A stretch of 64,000 nucleotides of DNA from Bacteroidota bacterium (GCA_023429135.1 JAEYWD010000115.1:62001-126000); one strand, 5' to 3'; positions 26,717-35,331 are shown, counted from the stretch's first letter. Numbers and translations are program-made. The notes: generated from the letters alone by a model not told the origin.

Positions 26717-27373
26717 ATGAGTAATAAAATTCGAATCTTTTTAGTTGACGATCACGATATGTTTCGTGATGGTGTTAAGTTGTTATTGTCGAGCGATAAT
26801 TTAGCTGAAGTAGTAGCAGAAGCCCGTAACGGAAAAGAGTTTCTTGAAAAGGTAGAACAGGTTAATCCCGACATTGTTTTAATGGATATTTCCATGCCCG
26901 AAATGGACGGTATTGAAGCTTCCCGAATAGCTCATGAAAAATATCCCCAGTTGAAGATTCTTGCTTTGACCATGTTTGGAGACGAAAAATATTATTACCA
27001 AATGATCCAGACCGGGATAAAAGGATTTGTGCTTAAATCGGCAGGTATCAGCGAACTTATTAAAGCTATTACCGAGGTGTCGAAAGGCGAAAATTATTTC
27101 TCGGGAGAATTGCTTTACAAATTGATTCAGAATATTAACTCAAATAAAGGGACAGTTAACGGATCCTCGTCCGAGAAGCTTTCGACCCGCGAAATTGAAG
27201 TGCTGAAATTGATATCCTCCGGGTTGTCGAATGAGGATATTGCAAGCCAACTGAATATTAGTCTTGCAACTGTAAAAACCCACCGAAGCGCCCTGTTATC
27301 GAAAACTGGTTCTAATAATACTGCCAGTTTAATTATGTATGCGCTAAAAAATAAGTTAATTGATCTGGTATAA
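26717..27373 (+). CDS. NarL/LuxR-type response regulator
   Basis: 218 residues. Canonical receiver: acidic pair in FLVDDHDMFR, phosphoacceptor D57 in VLMDISMPEMDG, conserved Lys in GFVLKSAGI. Canonical LuxR helix-turn-helix: SEKLSTREIEVLKLISSGLS and LNISLATVKTHRSALL. The start lies two bases after the kinase stop, so both are co-translated and form a two-component pair. Targets unknown. Confidence 0.93.
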   Translation: MSNKIRIFLVDDHDMFRDGVKLLLSSDNLAEVVAEARNGKEFLEKVEQVNPDIVLMDISMPEMDGIEASRIAHEKYPQLKILALTMFGDEKYYYQMIQTGIKGFVLKSAGISELIKAITEVSKGENYFSGELLYKLIQNINSNKGTVNGSSSEKLSTREIEVLKLISSGLSNEDIASQLNISLATVKTHRSALLSKTGSNNTASLIMYALKNKLIDLV

Positions 27374-27414
27374 AATTTATTGAATTAGGCTCTTTAGAAA
27401 TAGGTTTGTCCACA

Positions 27415-27518
27415 GTCCTCAGACCACAGACGTCAGCTAACAGCCATGGCAAATTTTAAAAATCAGTGTTATTGACCAAAGCTGTATGGCTGTGGACCGT
27501 TGACCGTGGTCTGTCGAC
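27415..27518. repeat. imperfect inverted repeat
   Basis: The arms at 27415-27447 and 27486-27518 share GTGGTCTG/CAGACCAC and ATGGCTGT/ACAGCCAT blocks with mismatches between them. It lies downstream of the NarL regulator gene; dispersed-repeat character. Confidence 0.55.
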
Positions 27519-27591
27519 CCGCTGTTATGACTATTAATTAAGCGCCTGCTTCAATTAATTCTTAAGGGATAAAGAGTTAATAAAAATAGAG

Positions 27592-27629
27592 TGGCTGTGT
27601 AATTTTGTCCGGCACTTTTCACACAGCCA
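27592..27629. terminator. hairpin with CACACAGCC arm between convergent genes
   Basis: TGGCTGTGT (27592-27600) pairs perfectly with ACACAGCCA (27621-27629). The right arm includes CTTTTCACACAGCC, the same 14-mer as at 7581-7594, 36 bp from the stop of the minus-strand receptor gene. Confidence 0.6.
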
Positions 27630-27664
27630 GCTCCATGTTTCGGTTTAAAATTGGTTAAAGTACA

Positions 27665-29587
27665 CTAAAAGCTTTCAAAAAGTTTATCATCCTTCTCTGG
27701 ACTTGACATGTTTACATTTATCCCGTTTGTATGCTCCAACACCGGGAGAGTGAAACGAGAACTATGTACTGGTTTTTTGGGAGATTTCTGCTGCTTTTGC
27801 AACCCGGATGTTTTTAACTTCCTACCCGTGTTAAAGAAGCTAATGGTTTCCTTAAGTAATTCTGCCTGACCGGCAAGTTCTTCGGAGCTGGAGCTCATTT
27901 CTTCGGCAGCCGCAGCATTCTGTTGTGTAACCTGTGTAAACTGAATTACTGCCTTGGTTATTTGTTCCGATCCGGCACGTTGTTCATTGCTCGATGCAGC
28001 TATTTCCTTTACAAGTTGTGCTGTTTTTTGTATCTCCGGAATAATTTTCATCATCATGTTTCCTGAGTCTTCCGTCACTTTCAGACTCGATGCCGAGAGC
28101 TCGTTAATTTCCACAGCCGCTTTCTGACTTACTTCAGCAAGTTTTCTTACTTCGGCAGCCACAACGGCAAAGCCTTTGCCCTGTTCTCCTGCGCGTGCTG
28201 CTTCAATGGCGGCATTAATGGCCAGAATATCGGTTTTGCCGGCAATGTCGTTTATAATTCTAATTTTTTCCGAGATCTGCCTGATGGCCTCCAGGCTCTT
28301 TTGTGCTGCGGTATTTACTTCCATCATACCTTGAGCCGAAGCTACGGCAATTTTCTCGGTAGCAATGGAGTTGTCGCTGTTCTGCTGAATTGATGATGTC
28401 ATTTCTTCTATCGACGACGACACCTCTTCGGCCGATGCCGATTGCTCGTTGGCTCCCTCGGAAATCTGAACTGCCGAGGTACTCATTTCACTACTGCTGA
28501 TGGCTACATTTTCAGCGGCATCCATCACCTGACCCACAATTTCGCTCAAACGCGTTACCATGTTGGAAAGTGCTCCCATAAGTTCATCGTTTTCGGAGCG
28601 TTTTGCAAGGGTAATCGTTAAATCGCCCTGAGCCACCATTTTTGCTTTGGTGATAATTTCGTTGAATGATTTGATTAAACTGTTCAGATTCTGTTTGATG
28701 TTGTCGAAATCACCATTGTAATTTTCGGTAATTAGTTCGGGCATATCTCCTTTTGCAATTCTGTCGACATATTCGGCAGCCACATTCAAGGGGGTAATTA
28801 CAGCATCGAGCGTTTGGTTTATTCCAACCACAATGGCCCGGAATTCAGCATTTGTTTCTTCAGTATTGGCTCTTACAGTTAGCTTTCCGGCAATTGCCGC
28901 ATCGATCAGATTTTTTGTTTGGTCTATTACCGATTTTATTATTTTCTGAATATTTGAGGCAATAAGTAATCCTAGCGTTATAGCAACCAGAATTCCTGTG
29001 ATAATTAAAAATATCATGGTTAAGGAAGTACTGTTTGCAAGTTTTGCGTTGTTTTCCGACATTCTTTTACCGGTATCCAGGTTGTATTGAGTGCTTTCGT
29101 TGATGGATTTTTGCAGAGCTTCGTTAACTTTAAACCAGTTGCCCCGCATTAACTTGTAGGCATTGGTGTGGTCGTTCGCATAAAGTAATTTTCTGAATTC
29201 AGGGAAGTAAGCCGAATATGAATGATAATTCTTCTCCAAAGCTTCGCAATTAGCATGGTCAGTTTCGTCGATAGCAGATTTTTTTAAAGTTGAAATGGTG
29301 ATTTTAAATTCCTGATCGAGTTTGTCCATTTGTCCCAGGTATTTATCCAATTCCTGACGGTCGTCTGCAATATAAGCATCGCGTATTAAAACCCGGATTT
29401 GCTGATAATAGGTTGTAACTTCTGTGCAGTGACCTAAGGATACAGCAACCGACTCGTATAATGTCGTATCGGCTTTTTTCATCTTATTCAGACTTAGAAT
29501 AGAGTATAGCCCTATAACCCCGGCAATCAGGGCTACCAGTATAAAACTCATAAGGAGCTTTGTTCTGATTTTCATTTTGTTTAGCAT
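27665..29587 (-). CDS. methyl-accepting chemotaxis protein (640 aa, first copy)
   Basis: Two membrane segments (about 8-30 and 190-212) bracket a four-helix-bundle periplasmic sensor of roughly 160 residues. Next come a HAMP domain, a second HAMP-like unit (DAVITPLNVAAEYVDRIAKG) and the signalling domain with the invariant tip EKIRIINDIAGKTDILAINA then AIEAARAGEQGKGFAVVAAE. The C-terminal tail is flexible and ends KDDKLFESF. The final five residues fit the x-[FW]-x-x-F pentapeptide that tethers CheR and CheB in enterobacterial receptors (NWETF). Sensor ligand unknown. It has its own upstream motif (29890-29931) and is a separate transcription unit from the copy at 30055. Confidence 0.95.
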   Translation of the reverse strand: MLNKMKIRTKLLMSFILVALIAGVIGLYSILSLNKMKKADTTLYESVAVSLGHCTEVTTYYQQIRVLIRDAYIADDRQELDKYLGQMDKLDQEFKITISTLKKSAIDETDHANCEALEKNYHSYSAYFPEFRKLLYANDHTNAYKLMRGNWFKVNEALQKSINESTQYNLDTGKRMSENNAKLANSTSLTMIFLIITGILVAITLGLLIASNIQKIIKSVIDQTKNLIDAAIAGKLTVRANTEETNAEFRAIVVGINQTLDAVITPLNVAAEYVDRIAKGDMPELITENYNGDFDNIKQNLNSLIKSFNEIITKAKMVAQGDLTITLAKRSENDELMGALSNMVTRLSEIVGQVMDAAENVAISSSEMSTSAVQISEGANEQSASAEEVSSSIEEMTSSIQQNSDNSIATEKIAVASAQGMMEVNTAAQKSLEAIRQISEKIRIINDIAGKTDILAINAAIEAARAGEQGKGFAVVAAEVRKLAEVSQKAAVEINELSASSLKVTEDSGNMMMKIIPEIQKTAQLVKEIAASSNEQRAGSEQITKAVIQFTQVTQQNAAAAEEMSSSSEELAGQAELLKETISFFNTGRKLKTSGLQKQQKSPKKPVHSSRFTLPVLEHTNGINVNMSSPEKDDKLFESF

Positions 29588-29889
29588 GACTGTGATTTTA
29601 GGTTGATTATTGTTAGAATATGATTGTATAAGAGATGAGACGAGCTAAGTCCGTCCCTGCGAAAGGACGAATATTTAGTTTAATGAAATATGATCAGCGT
29701 TGTACCGGGCGAAGAAATATATTTTCGTTGCTTCGATACAGATTGAAAATGCGAACATATAAACACCGTATTTATATGTCGGATATTAATTGAACTTTTT
29801 AAAAGATTAATCCGGGCAAAAGGATTTGTGTTCATATCTGATAACGTGGTAATGAAGAATAAATTTAATAGAAAGGCAGTGTTTATGCA

Positions 29890-29931
29890 CCATGCGAACT
29901 AACGGTTTTAATCCTCCTAAAGGATGATTTT
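29890..29931 (-). promoter_or_regulatory. chemotaxis-unit upstream motif, copy 1
   Basis: On the minus strand: AAAATCATCCTTTA, 8 bases, AAAACCGTTAGTT, then CGCATGG. Related copies at 32687-32729, 50475-50517 and 53034-53076 precede the other three minus-strand chemotaxis transcription units. This one is about 300 bp from the receptor start at 29587. Confidence 0.7.
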
Positions 29932-29997
29932 ACTTTTCATGCTTTTGGATGATTATTATAGACTTAGGAAATGATTTTGCCGGTGCTGATAAGCAAA

Positions 29998-30025
29998 GGA
30001 GCTGTCCGTAGTTGTGGACAGCTCC
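29998..30025 (-). terminator. terminator-like hairpin
   Basis: GGAGCTGTCC, eight-base loop, GGACAGCTCC: perfect ten-pair stem 30 bp after the stop of the receptor at 30055. Confidence 0.7.
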
Positions 30026-30054
30026 GTAATAAGGTTAAAAACTGGTCAGGGTGT

Positions 30055-31977
30055 TTAAAAACTTTCGAAAAATTTATCTCCTTTGTCGGTACTTCCCATG
30101 TTTACATTTATACCTGAGGCTTGATCCGATGCCGGAATATGCATACGTTGATTATGAACTGGTTTTTTGAGATTCTTCTGTTGCTTCAGCAATGGTGAAG
30201 ATTTTACCTGCTTGCCTGTATTGAAGAAACCAATGGTTTCCTTCAGTAGCTCTGCCTGGCTGGCAAGCTCTTCGGAGCTGGAACTCATTTCTTCGGCAGC
30301 GGCCGCATTCTGTTGTGTTACCTGAGTAAACTGAATTACAGCCTTGGTGATCTGTTCCGAACCGGCACGCTGCTCGTTACTCGAAGCCGCAATTTCTTTT
30401 ACAAGCTGAGCTGTCTTCTGAATTTCCGGTATTATTTTGTTCATCATACTTCCCGATTCTTCGGTCACCCTAAGGCTCGATGCCGAAAGTTCGTTAATTT
30501 CCACTGCCGCTTTCTGGCTTACCTCAGCCAGTTTCCGCACTTCGGCAGCTACAACGGCAAAGCCTTTACCCTGTTCTCCGGCACGCGCTGCTTCAATGGC
30601 TGCATTAATGGCCAGGATGTCGGTTTTGCCAGCTATATCGTTAATTATTTTGATTTTTTCCGATATCTGTCTTATGGCCTCCAGGCTTTTCTGAGCGGCT
30701 GTATTAACATCAATCATTCCCTGAGCTGAGGTCACCGCAATTTTCTCGGTAGTAATTGAGTTGTCGCTGTTTTGCTGGATGGTTGAAGCCATTTCTTCTA
30801 TTGACGACGACACTTCTTCGGCTGATGCCGACTGCTCGTTTGCTCCTTCCGAAATTTGAACTGCAGAGGTGCTCATTTCATTACTGCTGATGGCTACATT
30901 TTCAGCGGCATCCATCACCTGCCCTACAATTTCGCTTAACCGGGCTACCATGTTGGAAAGCGCTCCCATCAATTCGTCGTTTTCCGAACGTTTGGCAAGG
31001 GTAATCGTGAGATCGCCCTGAGCCACCATTTTGGCTTTGGTGATTATTTCGTTAAACGAAATAATAAGACTATTGAGGTTATTCTTTAGATTGTTAAAGT
31101 CGCCGTTGTAATTATCGGTAATAAGTTCGGGCATATCGCCCTTAGCTATTTTATCAACATAGTTGACGGCAACATTTAGCGGAGTGATAACTGCATCGAG
31201 GGTTTGGTTGATGCCCACCACAATTTCGCGAAACTCAACATTTGTTTCTTCGGCGTTGGCCCTGGTGGTGAGTTTGCCGGCAACCGCTGAATCAATAAGA
31301 TTTTTGGTTTGCCCGATAACCGATTTGATAATTTTCTGAATGTTGGCTGAAATTACAAGCCCCAACGTTATGGCCAGTATTATTCCGATAACAATCATTA
31401 CAGTCATCGAAAGGGTTGCCGCAAGTGCCAGGCTCGTATTGTCATCAGATATTTTTTTGCCCGAATCGACATTGTATTGCACAATAAGATCGGTGGCATT
31501 CTGCATGGCTTCGTTCGCGTTAAACCAGTCGCCTCTCATAAGCTTGCGGGCATTGTCGTGGTCTTTTGCTGCAAGAAGCTTCCTGAATTCGGGGAGATAT
31601 TGGTTGTAATCCGAGCGCGCTTTTTCGAGGGCTTCGATGTTTTTCTTATCGGTTTCGTCCAGAACTGTAGCCTTTAGCTTTTGTAGGTTTTCAAGAAATG
31701 CCTTATCAATATCCTCTATTCTTTTCAGATATGTTTCTGCTTCATTAATACTCTCGGCCATATACGCATCGCGTATGTTCACCCTTATTCTCTGGAAATT
31801 GGTTGCCAGTTCGGTGCAATAACTTAACGATACCGCTACATTTTCATAAAGGTTGGTGTCTGCTTTTTCGAGTTGGTTCAGGCTGCGTATGGAAAAGATA
31901 CCGATTACACCTGCGATTAAAGCTACTAAGATGAAACCGGAAAGCAACTTGGTTCTTATTTTTAATCTGTTAAACAT
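30055..31977 (-). CDS. methyl-accepting chemotaxis protein (640 aa, second copy)
   Basis: Paralogue of the receptor at 27665, of the same length and architecture: membrane segments at about 8-30 and 188-212, four-helix sensor, HAMP, HAMP-like repeat (DAVITPLNVAVNYVDKIAKG) and signalling domain with the identical tip. It ends KGDKFFESF, again an xFExF pentapeptide. The signalling halves are almost identical in protein sequence, while the sensor halves differ at many positions (for example CTELATNFQRIRVNIRDAYM here), as expected for receptors of different ligands feeding the same array. It starts 13 bp after cheW (31991) and is co-transcribed with it. Confidence 0.95.
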   Translation of the reverse strand: MFNRLKIRTKLLSGFILVALIAGVIGIFSIRSLNQLEKADTNLYENVAVSLSYCTELATNFQRIRVNIRDAYMAESINEAETYLKRIEDIDKAFLENLQKLKATVLDETDKKNIEALEKARSDYNQYLPEFRKLLAAKDHDNARKLMRGDWFNANEAMQNATDLIVQYNVDSGKKISDDNTSLALAATLSMTVMIVIGIILAITLGLVISANIQKIIKSVIGQTKNLIDSAVAGKLTTRANAEETNVEFREIVVGINQTLDAVITPLNVAVNYVDKIAKGDMPELITDNYNGDFNNLKNNLNSLIISFNEIITKAKMVAQGDLTITLAKRSENDELMGALSNMVARLSEIVGQVMDAAENVAISSNEMSTSAVQISEGANEQSASAEEVSSSIEEMASTIQQNSDNSITTEKIAVTSAQGMIDVNTAAQKSLEAIRQISEKIKIINDIAGKTDILAINAAIEAARAGEQGKGFAVVAAEVRKLAEVSQKAAVEINELSASSLRVTEESGSMMNKIIPEIQKTAQLVKEIAASSNEQRAGSEQITKAVIQFTQVTQQNAAAAEEMSSSSEELASQAELLKETIGFFNTGKQVKSSPLLKQQKNLKKPVHNQRMHIPASDQASGINVNMGSTDKGDKFFESF

Positions 31978-31990
31978 ATTAATGGTTTTA

Positions 31991-32455
31991 TTAGTTAATA
32001 GAATTTTCTTTAATTGAACTTAGTTCGGCGTTTGAGAATACCTTTTCTACATTAAGGAGCATAGTAAAATGTTTGCCTGTTTTAAAAATACCCTGGAGAA
32101 AGTCGGTGTTGAAATTGCTGCTCATGAGGGGCAAGGGCTTGATTTCCTCATCATTCAGCGATATTACATCTTCAACTTTATCTACAATAGCTCCTAACCT
32201 GAAAATGTTTTTGTCGCCGGAAACATCAATAACAATAATGTTGTAGGATGGAGAATCGCTTTTGGTATAATTGAAGCGAACTCGGGTGTCGAAAACAGGA
32301 AGAACTTCTCCGCGGAAATTAATTATTCCGCTTATAAAAGCCGGAGCATTTGGAACAGGAGTGATATGCCCGTTTTGCAGTACCTCCAGCACTTTGTTCA
32401 CATTTACAGCGAAGTTTTCGCCGCAAATGGTAAATGATAAATAGGTGCGAATCAT
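31991..32455 (-). CDS. cheW: CheW chemotaxis adaptor, copy 1
   Basis: 154 residues, a full CheW SH3-like domain: RTYLSFTICGENFAVNVNKV, ITPVPNAPAFISGIINFRGE, VLPVFDTRVRFN, NIIVIDVSG, GAIVDKVEDVISLNDEEI and TDFLQGIFKTGKHFTMLLNV. CheW links receptors to the CheA kinase in the array. This copy heads a unit with a receptor 13 bp downstream; a second CheW lies next to cheA at 47918, and the two are clearly related but not identical. The long leader upstream (32456-32729) contains two strong hairpins and the shared motif. Confidence 0.95.
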   Translation of the reverse strand: MIRTYLSFTICGENFAVNVNKVLEVLQNGHITPVPNAPAFISGIINFRGEVLPVFDTRVRFNYTKSDSPSYNIIVIDVSGDKNIFRLGAIVDKVEDVISLNDEEIKPLPLMSSNFNTDFLQGIFKTGKHFTMLLNVEKVFSNAELSSIKENSIN

Positions 32456-32522
32456 ATGAAAGATTTATTTTATAAGTACAGATTTCGGGAAGAGAATTTT
32501 ATCCCTGAGATAAGGTTAATAA

Positions 32523-32546
32523 ACCACAGCGGCAGGAGCCGCTGTG
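32523..32546. other. perfect hairpin in cheW leader
   Basis: CCACAGCGGC, AGGA, GCCGCTGTGG: ten-pair GC-rich stem 68 bp upstream of the cheW start. Confidence 0.6.
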
Positions 32547-32591
32547 GAGATAGAAAAGATCTATAATGAAAGATTTGATGATTAAAAGAAA

Positions 32592-32616
32592 CTTGGGAAT
32601 TTCTCCCAAGCTTTTT
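32592..32616. terminator. terminator-like hairpin in cheW leader
   Basis: CTTGGGA, ATTTC, TCCCAAG followed by CTTTTTT on the plus strand; read on the minus strand it is followed by TTTCTTTT. It lies between the shared motif and cheW, so it could attenuate transcription into cheW. Confidence 0.5.
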
Positions 32617-32686
32617 TAAGTTTATTTTCATTGCCTCTAACGGTTTTTTATTGAATTGAAATTAGTAGAAAATGATTGCTCATTTG

Positions 32687-32729
32687 CCATGCAAAAGGGT
32701 GGTTTCATCTCATACTAAAGGATGATTGT
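32687..32729 (-). promoter_or_regulatory. chemotaxis-unit upstream motif, copy 2 (most diverged)
   Basis: Minus strand: ACAATCATCCTTTA, nine bases, GAAACC, then TTTTGCATGG. The two outer blocks match copy 1 well; the middle GTTAGTT block is not kept. About 230 bp upstream of cheW. Confidence 0.55.
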
Positions 32730-32824
32730 ATGGTCGTACTTAAGGTTTAGTTTGTAATGGAAATGATTTTTTGTTGAATTTGACGCTTTAGCTTGCAGTC
32801 TGTTTATTATTTAAAACTCGTTTT

Positions 32825-33580
32825 ATGTTAAACTGGATTATAGCTGGATTATGGGGGCTCCTTGCCGGCGGGGCTTTATTGATAGGGGCCATTGTTGGCT
32901 ACTTTTTTAGAGTGTCATCGCGTATTAGTGCAGGATTTATGGCCTTTGGAAGCGGGGTTCTTATTTCTGCTCTGGCTTTCGATCTCGTTGAAGAAGCTTT
33001 TAAGACCGGGGGAATTATTTCGACAGTTTTGGGCTTTGCTGCTGGTGCCATTATTTTTACGGGAGCAAATTATATTTTAACATTAAAAGGAGTTCAGCAC
33101 AGAAAGCGATCGGGGAACCAGCAACCCGGTAAAGGCGAGGAGGGGAGTGGTTTGGCTCTTGCCATCGGTGCTTTAATTGATGGCATTCCCGAATCTATTG
33201 TTATTGGACTGAGTATGCTTAAAGGCGGATCGGTTAGTATGGTTGCCGTGATTGCAATTTTTCTGTCGAATCTTCCCGAAGGACTTTCGAGTGCTGCCGG
33301 AATGAAAAAGTCGGGCAGGAAAGCCACTTATATTTTTGGCGTTTGGGGCGCAATTGCTTTTATTTCGGGCCTGGCTTCCATTGCAGGATTTACTTTATTC
33401 GAGAATTTGCCACCGGAAGTTGTTTCTGCTTCCATAGCACTTGCTGCCGGGGCTATCCTCGCAATGATTGTGGATACCATGATTCCTGAAGCTTTCGCAG
33501 AAACACATAATTTCGCCGGTCTGATTACGGTTATTGGGTTTCTGATTGCTTTTTATTTAAGTCAGGTAGCGGTCCTATAA
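32825..33580 (+). CDS. ZIP-like metal transporter
   Basis: 251 residues with about eight hydrophobic segments and a short hydrophilic loop (RKRSGNQQPGKGEEGSG). Segments four and five carry ALAIGALIDGIPESIVIGLS and FLSNLPEGLSSAAG, the paired H/D/N-x-x-P-E signatures of the ZIP (ZupT-like) family that bind the transported divalent cation. The usual histidines of the HNxPEG motif are replaced by Asp and Ser (DGIPES, SNLPEG), so metal preference is uncertain. Inner membrane. Isolated gene, divergent from cheW. Confidence 0.85.
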   Translation: MLNWIIAGLWGLLAGGALLIGAIVGYFFRVSSRISAGFMAFGSGVLISALAFDLVEEAFKTGGIISTVLGFAAGAIIFTGANYILTLKGVQHRKRSGNQQPGKGEEGSGLALAIGALIDGIPESIVIGLSMLKGGSVSMVAVIAIFLSNLPEGLSSAAGMKKSGRKATYIFGVWGAIAFISGLASIAGFTLFENLPPEVVSASIALAAGAILAMIVDTMIPEAFAETHNFAGLITVIGFLIAFYLSQVAVL

Positions 33581-34472
33581 AGAATTATTTCTTCCATTCC
33601 AACCTCTTTTTAATTTATTCGGGCTGTATACGTAGCTATTGGGAAAAGATAAGTGTGAAATATACTCGTATTTTTTTAGTAAGCAATTTTCAGAAATGTG
33701 GTTTGGGAATGATAAGTTACTTCAGGAATGATTTTGATTTTTAACTGAATTTTAATTTCATTGGAATTTGTGAAGTTAAGGTACTCAGGGCTTTTTTTCT
33801 TCCGTACAACGATTAGTTTTTACTAAAAATTTATAATTTAGCTCCTGACTGGCAGAACATAATTATACAATTCCAGATAGAAGATTCAGATTTACCCGGG
33901 AGCCAAAGAGATTTATTGTATAATCCGTTTTTGCAAAAGCGAAGTAAAAATTGTACTTGAATCGTTAATAAATTAACATGCCTGCAACTCACTTTTTCCA
34001 ATGTGCGCGTTCTCCCGATGCCGGGCACACTTCCAATTATCCGGTGCTTTGCTATTCAGAAAAATCCCTGGATACATTTTACACATGCAAAACGCTTCCT
34101 GGCTCCGGCCAGCCTGCAAATTACACGTGCAAAATACATGCTGGCGCTGGCCACCCCCATATTGAACAATGCAAAACCTGCCTGGCTGCAGCCAGAATCA
34201 GATTTACCCGTGCAAAATGCTACCTGGCTGCAGCCAGATCGTTATTTACACGTGTAAAATGGCACCTGGCTTTAGCCAGCTTGGTATTGCACCGTGTAAT
34301 TTCATCCTGGCTGCAGCCAGCATGGTATTGCACCTCGAGATTTGTATAAAAACCCTTTAAAACCAATAAAATGTAATGCCTTTCATCAGGAATTTAACAT
34401 CATGCTGCCGGGCGGCAGGGTCTTAAGCTCCTGATAACTTTCGAATATTTTAACTCCTAATTTTTTTTAATT
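33581..34472. other. long intergenic region containing the 42-bp array
   Basis: About 890 bp. 33581-34070 shows no gene apart from degenerate array-like text at the end (near 33980-34070, with CCGATGCCGGGCAC and CCGGTGC). The composite repeat array fills 34078-34341. Short plus-strand frames across it are by-products of the repeat. Confidence 0.6.
34078..34341 (+). repeat. array of about 42-bp composite units with palindromes
   Basis: Six units carry a dyad, CTGGCTGCAGCCAG or a variant, at 34099, 34141, 34182, 34224, 34266 and 34307 (spacing 42, 41, 42, 42, 41). Each is preceded by a second conserved block close to TTTACACGTGCAAAATGC. Variants mostly keep the stem: CTGGCTTTAGCCAG and CTGGCTCCGGCCAG change only inner bases, while the second unit retains TGGC/GCCA. 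A seventh partial unit starts near 34328. The array ends about 130 bp before the start at 34473. Confidence 0.9.
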
Positions 34473-35222
34473 ATGATAGATGCCTTGAATTACAGATTGA
34501 TTGAAAGCGACCAGTTATTAACTTTTGGAAAAGCTTTCAATCAGATTTTTGCAGGTTTCGACGAAACCCGCGATCCTTATATTCTCGCTCCTTTTGTAAA
34601 AAGATGTGTTACCACCTATACCGAGTTCAGCAAAGCCTTTGAACGCGAAGCTACCAACCCTTTTACAGGAAAACTCCGCGGCGCCGACTCGCAACGCGAT
34701 GGTGCCTTCCTCGGTTACCGTAGTTTTATCGAAAGTTGCACTCACGACGATGATTCTGTCGTAAAGGAAGCTGCCGTGCGGTTACTCGCCGTAATAGTGA
34801 AGCATGGCTGGTCGGCACATAGCTTCGGTTATAAAAAGCAAACTGCGGCCATTACAAAAATCATTAACGAAACCCGCGACTTTTATCTTGCCGATGTTCA
34901 AACTGCCGGTGCCACAGCAAAGTTTAACCTGATGGAAACCCGCCAGACAGCTTTCGAAAAACTGCAAAACGACAGTGTAACCCGCGAACCTTCGGGTTTA
35001 CCAACGCTTTTGGAAACACGCCCCAATGTTATCTTCGCCATACGTAAGCTTATAAACGTTGTTGATTGTCATTATAGCGAAAAGCCCGACGATGAACAGC
35101 TTAAAGGTTATGTGAATGCCATTAACGAGTTGATAACATTAACCATGAGCACCGCCCGTGCTGCGCAAACCCGCGAGGAAAACCAAAAGAAAGATACAGG
35201 AACAAAGCCGCAGAGCGTTTGA
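34473..35222 (+). CDS. DUF6261-like helical protein behind a 42-bp repeat array
   Basis: 249 residues, no signal peptide or membrane segment, helical throughout. Features such as LNYRLIESDQLLTFGKAFNQ, SQRDGAFLGYRSFIESCTHD, AAVRLLAVIVKHGWSAHSFG and a following YKKQTAAITKIINETRD recall DUF6261, a Bacteroidota protein family of unknown function; that name is from memory. Codons are GC-richer than in neighbouring genes, as for the gene at 5406. The two proteins are not obviously homologous, yet both are 230-250-residue helical proteins preceded by an array and a short AT-rich leader (CTAATTTTTTTTAATT before this ATG). A hairpin terminator follows the stop by five bases. Confidence 0.85.
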   Translation: MIDALNYRLIESDQLLTFGKAFNQIFAGFDETRDPYILAPFVKRCVTTYTEFSKAFEREATNPFTGKLRGADSQRDGAFLGYRSFIESCTHDDDSVVKEAAVRLLAVIVKHGWSAHSFGYKKQTAAITKIINETRDFYLADVQTAGATAKFNLMETRQTAFEKLQNDSVTREPSGLPTLLETRPNVIFAIRKLINVVDCHYSEKPDDEQLKGYVNAINELITLTMSTARAAQTREENQKKDTGTKPQSV

Positions 35223-35227
35223 GTAAA

Positions 35228-35253
35228 GCGTTGTGCAAGCCCGGGCACAACGC
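35228..35253 (+). terminator. hairpin after the DUF6261-like gene
   Basis: GCGTTGTGC, eight-base loop, GCACAACGC: perfect nine-pair stem starting five bases after the stop. No T-run follows. Confidence 0.55.
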
Positions 35254-35264
35254 CCTAAATACAA

Positions 35265-35331
35265 CAACCTCTACAAGGTTCTGGAAATCATTAGTCTCAT
35301 TTAACCACAAATATGCAACCTCTACAAGGTT
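35265..35331 (+). repeat. two direct copies of a small hairpin repeat
   Basis: CAACCTCTACAAGGTT occurs at 35265-35280 and 35316-35331; each can fold AACCT/AGGTT. Confidence 0.6.

Larger units (their letters stand above)
29588..30054. other. intergenic region upstream of the first receptor copy
   Basis: 467 bp without a gene. It contains the shared chemotaxis-unit motif (29890-29931), a terminator-like hairpin for the upstream receptor (29998-30025) and a small CGTCC/GGACG hairpin near 29652-29672. Confidence 0.6.
32456..32824. other. divergent intergenic region with leader hairpins
   Basis: 369 bp between the cheW start (minus) and the transporter start (plus). It contains the hairpins 32523-32546 and 32592-32616 and the shared motif 32687-32729. 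No gene seen. Confidence 0.6.

Noticed and set aside
30313..31822. Several long plus-strand frames opposite chemoreceptor genes (also near 41000, 44100, 45700 and 51000)
   Set aside because: They recur at equivalent places opposite every receptor gene, as expected from shared codon use in the signalling domain, and their products resemble no family.
27665..31977. Recent duplication or gene conversion of the two 640-aa receptors
   Set aside because: The signalling regions differ at many synonymous sites while the protein is conserved, which fits older paralogues under purifying selection.
34099..34320. CRISPR-like regular spacing
   Set aside because: Units are 41-42 bp with conserved blocks filling most of each unit; no long unique spacers and no cas genes.
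33978..34360. Three overlapping plus-strand frames of 63-123 codons across the 42-bp array
   Set aside because: All are repeat translations in different phases; none shows a start context or a recognisable protein. The DNA repeat is the conserved entity.
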